Below the pieces are notes generated by a model that was given only the letters and a program-made list of their open reading frames with translations, did not search any database and was not told the DNA's origin. From Planctomycetota bacterium (GTDB taxonomy: Bacteria > Planctomycetota > UBA1135 > UBA2386): a stretch of 16,817 bases of DNA. The DNA lies in the NCBI GenBank assembly GCA_947455805.1, contig CANGSN010000012.1, forward strand, positions 1 through 16,817, written 5' to 3'. Positions within the stretch are counted from its first letter, which is position 1. Every line of letters starts with the position of its first letter. The translations under genes were made by a program, and so were the position numbers. Shown here piece by piece: positions 14,237 through 16,817 of this stretch.

Positions 14237-15145
14237 TCAGCTGTCGCTGAAGCACACACGCACCTGACCGTGCCCGTCCAGGTAGAGGCACGTGATGCCG
14301 CAGCCGGGGCCGCTGCAGAGCCGTTCGCGCGCCGCAAAGTCGTGGGGGCCGAGCGGCGCTTCGCGGTCGACGACCGGGAACGGCACTCCGACCGTTGGCC
14401 ATACCGAGGTCAGTTGGCCGAGGAACCGGTAGTCGGCCGGCACTGTCGGGATTGACTGGCAGTCGTTCGGCGCCCCGCCGACTTTCGTCGCTTCGCCGGT
14501 CAGCAAGTTCACGTCGTCGATCCGCGTCGCGTGGAGCAGGTCGAGCTGGCTCGGGTCGTCGAACGTGCGCACTCGGTAGCCGTGCATCGTGGCCCAGGTG
14601 TCACCGTCCGCGCAGGTCTGCGATCGCTGCGCGTCCGCGGGATCGATCAGACGCCGCTCCGTCGAGTCGACCCAGACGAAGCCGTAGAGCTCTTCGTGCC
14701 AGCTAGTGACGTCCGGAAGGTCGTGGAACCGGAACACCAGCAGCACGTCGCCGGGGAGCGACGGCAGCAGGTCCGTCGAATCGACGAAACTGAGCTGGGC
14801 GTAGAAGTCGCCGACCGTGCCGCCGCGCTGTGGCCACGGCATCGACGCCGGCAGGAACGGCACGCCGCCGAGCTTGGTCATGGCGCGATGCGGTGCTCCG
14901 CCGCTCGCGAAGACGAAGTAGTCGGCCGGGATCGCGGCCGCACTGCGCACGATTCGCTGGCACCTTCGCTGCTCGAAGACGTGCAGGTCGTGCGGTCCCA
15001 CGATGCGGGTGCGCACTTCGCCGCGGATGGGCGCATCGCGCAGGGTTCGTGCGAGCTCGTCGAGGTCGATCTCGCCATGGAGCCGCCCGTCGGTCCGGCG
15101 GACGAACGGCGGCAGCGGGGGCGAGTTCCAGTCGTAGCTCGTCAT
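14237..15145 (-). CDS. DUF1963 family protein (YwqG-like)
   Basis: The 302-residue product carries the DUF1963 signature in its middle. KLGGVPFLPASMPWPQ at 91-106 is the typical loop with a Pro-Trp, followed by FYAQLSFVDS at 114-123 and LPGDVLLVFRF at 130-140. The C-terminal third keeps the family's GQLTSVWPTVG-type segment and ends with a CxxxxC-rich stretch (LCSGPGCGITC) before a final VRVCF strand. The family has no established biochemical function; some members in other bacteria are encoded near effector or immunity genes, but nothing here indicates that. There is no signal peptide. It starts 10 nt after the stop of the GIDE-LemA gene on the same strand, so they form a probable operon. 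Confidence 0.85.
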   Translation of the reverse strand: MTSYDWNSPPLPPFVRRTDGRLHGEIDLDELARTLRDAPIRGEVRTRIVGPHDLHVFEQRRCQRIVRSAAAIPADYFVFASGGAPHRAMTKLGGVPFLPASMPWPQRGGTVGDFYAQLSFVDSTDLLPSLPGDVLLVFRFHDLPDVTSWHEELYGFVWVDSTERRLIDPADAQRSQTCADGDTWATMHGYRVRTFDDPSQLDLLHATRIDDVNLLTGEATKVGGAPNDCQSIPTVPADYRFLGQLTSVWPTVGVPFPVVDREAPLGPHDFAARERLCSGPGCGITCLYLDGHGQVRVCFSDS

Positions 15146-15155
15146 GTCTCGTCCT

Positions 15156-16379
15156 TCATCCCAAGCGCGGCGGCCGCGCTTCTTCGCACTCCGCCGCGAA
15201 CAGCGCCGCCGGCTTGCAGCCGCTCACGCTCGCCACGAACGACGACGGGAACTGCTCGAGCCGCGTATTCCACTCGCTGACGACGTCGTTGTACATCGAG
15301 CGCGCGTGCGCGATCTTCTCCTCGATCGCCCACAGTCGGTCGTGCAGGTCGCGGTACAACGCGTCGCTCTTCAGGTCCGGATGGCGCTCGTGCAGCAGCA
15401 GCATCGAACGGGTCGCCGCCACCGCCGCCACCTCGCCGCGCACCTTGCTGTCGACGTCGCCGCCGCTGCGGATCGCGGTCAGCTTGGTCAGCAGCTCCTG
15501 TTCGTGCGCCGCGTAGCCCTTCACGACCTCGATCAGGTTCGGCACCAGCGTCGCGCGCTGTGCCAGTTCGATGGCGATCTGCTGCTGCGTCGCCCGCACC
15601 TGCTGGCGCAGGCGCACGAGGCGGTTGTGCGTCAGCAGCCACCATTGCGGCACCAGCACGAGCAGGCCGATCAGCACGGCCAGTAGCCAGCCGAGCCCGT
15701 CCTGCGCCCCGGTCCACAGGCCGCCGGCGACGGTGAGGCCGGCGAACGGGAAGAACATGGCGAAGAACAACAGCCAGTTCTCGCTGCTCGCCGAGCTCTG
15801 CACTCGCTGCTCGCGCAGCTGGCGCGTCACCAGCAGCGGCACTTCGGCGAGCGGGCCGAACGTGCCGTCGTCGCGCTTGACGCCGAGCACGCTGACCTCG
15901 GTGCCGGGCTCGAGCACCTGCGCCGAATGCCGCACGTCGCTCCATTCATGGTCGTAGCCCGTGCTGCGCATCGCCTCGTTGGAGCCGGCGGGCAGGTCGA
16001 CGACGATGCGCTGGCCGTCGTCGAGTTCGAACGCCACCGCTTCGCTCTCGCTCGTCTCGGTGCGCCATTCGGTGCGCGTGCGCGTCTTGCCGTCGCTGTC
16101 CTTCTCCGTGATCGTGTGCTTGCGCTCGCGCTGGTAGCTGAAGGCGACGCAGTCGAGGTCGAACCACGGGCAGCGCAGCAGGCTCCCGTGCGGGTGCACG
16201 ACGCCGCGCAGCCACGCGTCGTCGTGTGCACTCAGCGAACGGATCGGCAGGCCCGGCGCGCGCGCCAGCACGAACGTCTTGTGATCCTGCCGGCGGGCGG
16301 CTGTCGCGAACGCAAAGCCGAGCAGGGCGCCGCCGGCCAACACGAGCGTCCCGACCATCTCCGTCGACATCGCGAGCAT
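15156..16379 (-). CDS. GIDE-LemA fusion membrane protein
   Basis: The 407-residue product starts with a transmembrane helix at about 9-27. Residues 45-185 resemble the GIDE domain (named from a eukaryotic E3 ligase), with RCPWFDLDCVAFSYQRER at 69-86, a charged loop, and SEAVAFELDDGQRIVVDLP at 112-130. Two further helices lie at about 202-219 and 229-249. From 251 there is a LemA domain: HNRLVRLRQQVRATQQQIAIEL, then the family hallmark RATLVPNLIEVVKGYAAHE (275-293), and a C-terminal helix with RSMYNDVVSEWN and FPSSFVAS. LemA proteins have an amphipathic helical bundle in the periplasm or at the membrane; their role is not settled. The ATG at 16379 is preferred because the protein then begins with the membrane helix; ATG 16370 is also possible and the in-frame extension to 16553 is Ala/Arg-rich and unlikely to be translated. 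Confidence 0.85.
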   Translation of the reverse strand: MLAMSTEMVGTLVLAGGALLGFAFATAARRQDHKTFVLARAPGLPIRSLSAHDDAWLRGVVHPHGSLLRCPWFDLDCVAFSYQRERKHTITEKDSDGKTRTRTEWRTETSESEAVAFELDDGQRIVVDLPAGSNEAMRSTGYDHEWSDVRHSAQVLEPGTEVSVLGVKRDDGTFGPLAEVPLLVTRQLREQRVQSSASSENWLLFFAMFFPFAGLTVAGGLWTGAQDGLGWLLAVLIGLLVLVPQWWLLTHNRLVRLRQQVRATQQQIAIELAQRATLVPNLIEVVKGYAAHEQELLTKLTAIRSGGDVDSKVRGEVAAVAATRSMLLLHERHPDLKSDALYRDLHDRLWAIEEKIAHARSMYNDVVSEWNTRLEQFPSSFVASVSGCKPAALFAAECEEARPPRLG

Positions 16380-16593
16380 CGCGGCATCGAAGCGTGCGGC
16401 GGCGGTGTCGGCAACGTCGCGTCTTTGGCAACGTCGCAGGGTCCTGACACCGCGGGCGCTGCGCCGAGGTCTGTGCAGCGCGGCGCGCGCGAACTCAGAG
16501 GCTGAGAGAGAACCCGCTGGAAGCCTCGGTGCGACTGCGAAGGCCGCCGCCAAACATGCTCCTGGCAGCCTGTCGCGATTTCTTCTCGGCAGC
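16380..16593. other. Upstream region of the GIDE-LemA gene
   Basis: This gap has no supported gene. It holds the direct repeat listed at 16410-16437; otherwise I see neither a strong hairpin nor a clear promoter. Confidence 0.4.
16410..16437. repeat. Direct repeat upstream of the GIDE-LemA gene
   Basis: The 11-bp sequence GGCAACGTCGC occurs at 16410-16420 and again at 16427-16437, a period of 17 bp, 31 to 58 nt upstream of the ATG on the minus strand. Tandem copies at this distance could be binding sites for a regulator. There is no further support. Confidence 0.35.
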
Positions 16594-16817
16594 TCAGGCC
16601 GTGCTGGGCACCTCGTGCACGCAGAGCCGCCCGTGCCGCAGCCAGCCTTCGGTCAGCAACCACGTGCGCGCATCGGCCACCGGCCGCACGACCGCCTCGA
16701 GGCCGAGGACGGTGATGCGTTCGCGGAAGCCCGTGAACCACGGCGCCGAGGTGAACGTGTCGACGGCCTGGGCGACCTTCACTTCGCGACCTTCGGCTGC
16801 GTGCTTCTTGCCGTTGC
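16594..16817 (-). CDS. Partial CDS, C-terminus of an unrecognised protein
   Basis: On the minus strand an open frame enters from the right edge and ends at a TGA (16594-16596), giving the last 73 or so residues of a protein whose start lies outside the window. The visible part reads NGKKHAAEGREVKVAQ at the edge, then a mix of strands and helices (ERITVLGLEAVVRPV, DARTWLLTEGWL) and ends CVHEVPSTA. There is no domain I recognise, so no function is proposed. A GTG at 16782 could be an internal start, but the frame stays open and protein-like upstream of it. Confidence 0.55.
   Translation of the reverse strand, partial: NGKKHAAEGREVKVAQAVDTFTSAPWFTGFRERITVLGLEAVVRPVADARTWLLTEGWLRHGRLCVHEVPSTA

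Noticed and set aside
13861..14337. Small frames on both strands in and around the 14075-14236 gap
   Set aside because: No ribosome binding site, no recognisable protein character, and they overlap better-supported genes.

Overview
This 16.8 kb window comes from a high-GC bacterial chromosome and most likely from the phylum Planctomycetota. That assignment is an inference. It rests on the set of secreted proteins: an FG-GAP/VCBS repeat protein, a DUF3352-like exported protein, a PDZ-less trypsin-like protease with a small N-terminal domain, and a TlpA-type thioredoxin with a long helical N-terminus. Few genes have a clear Shine-Dalgarno sequence. No rRNA, tRNA, CRISPR array or insertion sequence was recognised.

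Layout, left to right. (1) 129-1256 (-): an exported TlpA-like thioredoxin whose reading frame contains one UGA codon exactly where the first cysteine of the WCGPC active site should be. A 7-bp hairpin with a GGUC loop starts 24 nt after that UGA. I read it as a candidate selenoprotein with a bacterial SECIS element, the most notable item in the window. (2) 1428-1973 (-): a DinB-like protein, divergent from 2062-3528 (+), a membrane-anchored protein of unknown function. (3) 3598-5286 (+): enoyl-CoA hydratase followed by 3-hydroxyacyl-CoA dehydrogenase, two consecutive steps of beta-oxidation or butanoyl-CoA metabolism. (4) 5369-6517 (+): an AAA ATPase with a DUF4143 C-terminus, preceded by a 28-bp AT-rich palindrome and followed by a strong hairpin shared with the convergent gene. 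(5) 6597-7703 (-): a large secreted protein of unknown function. (6) 7870-11699 (-): a two-gene operon with an ATGA overlap (FG-GAP repeat protein, then DUF3352-like protein), divergent at very short distance from an HtrA-like serine protease (11714-12721, +). (7) 12791-14074 (+): a secreted cysteine-rich protein and a membrane-anchored protein, in a stretch of visibly lower GC and looser codon use. (8) 14237-16379 (-): a GIDE-LemA fusion protein followed by a DUF1963 protein. (9) 16594 to the right edge (-): the C-terminus of an unrecognised protein.

Much of the window serves the cell envelope: several products carry signal peptides, and five of these end in A/G-Gln. The thioredoxin and the protease fit periplasmic redox and protein quality control, but no shared pathway is demonstrated. 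High GC creates long open antisense frames almost everywhere; these were not treated as genes.
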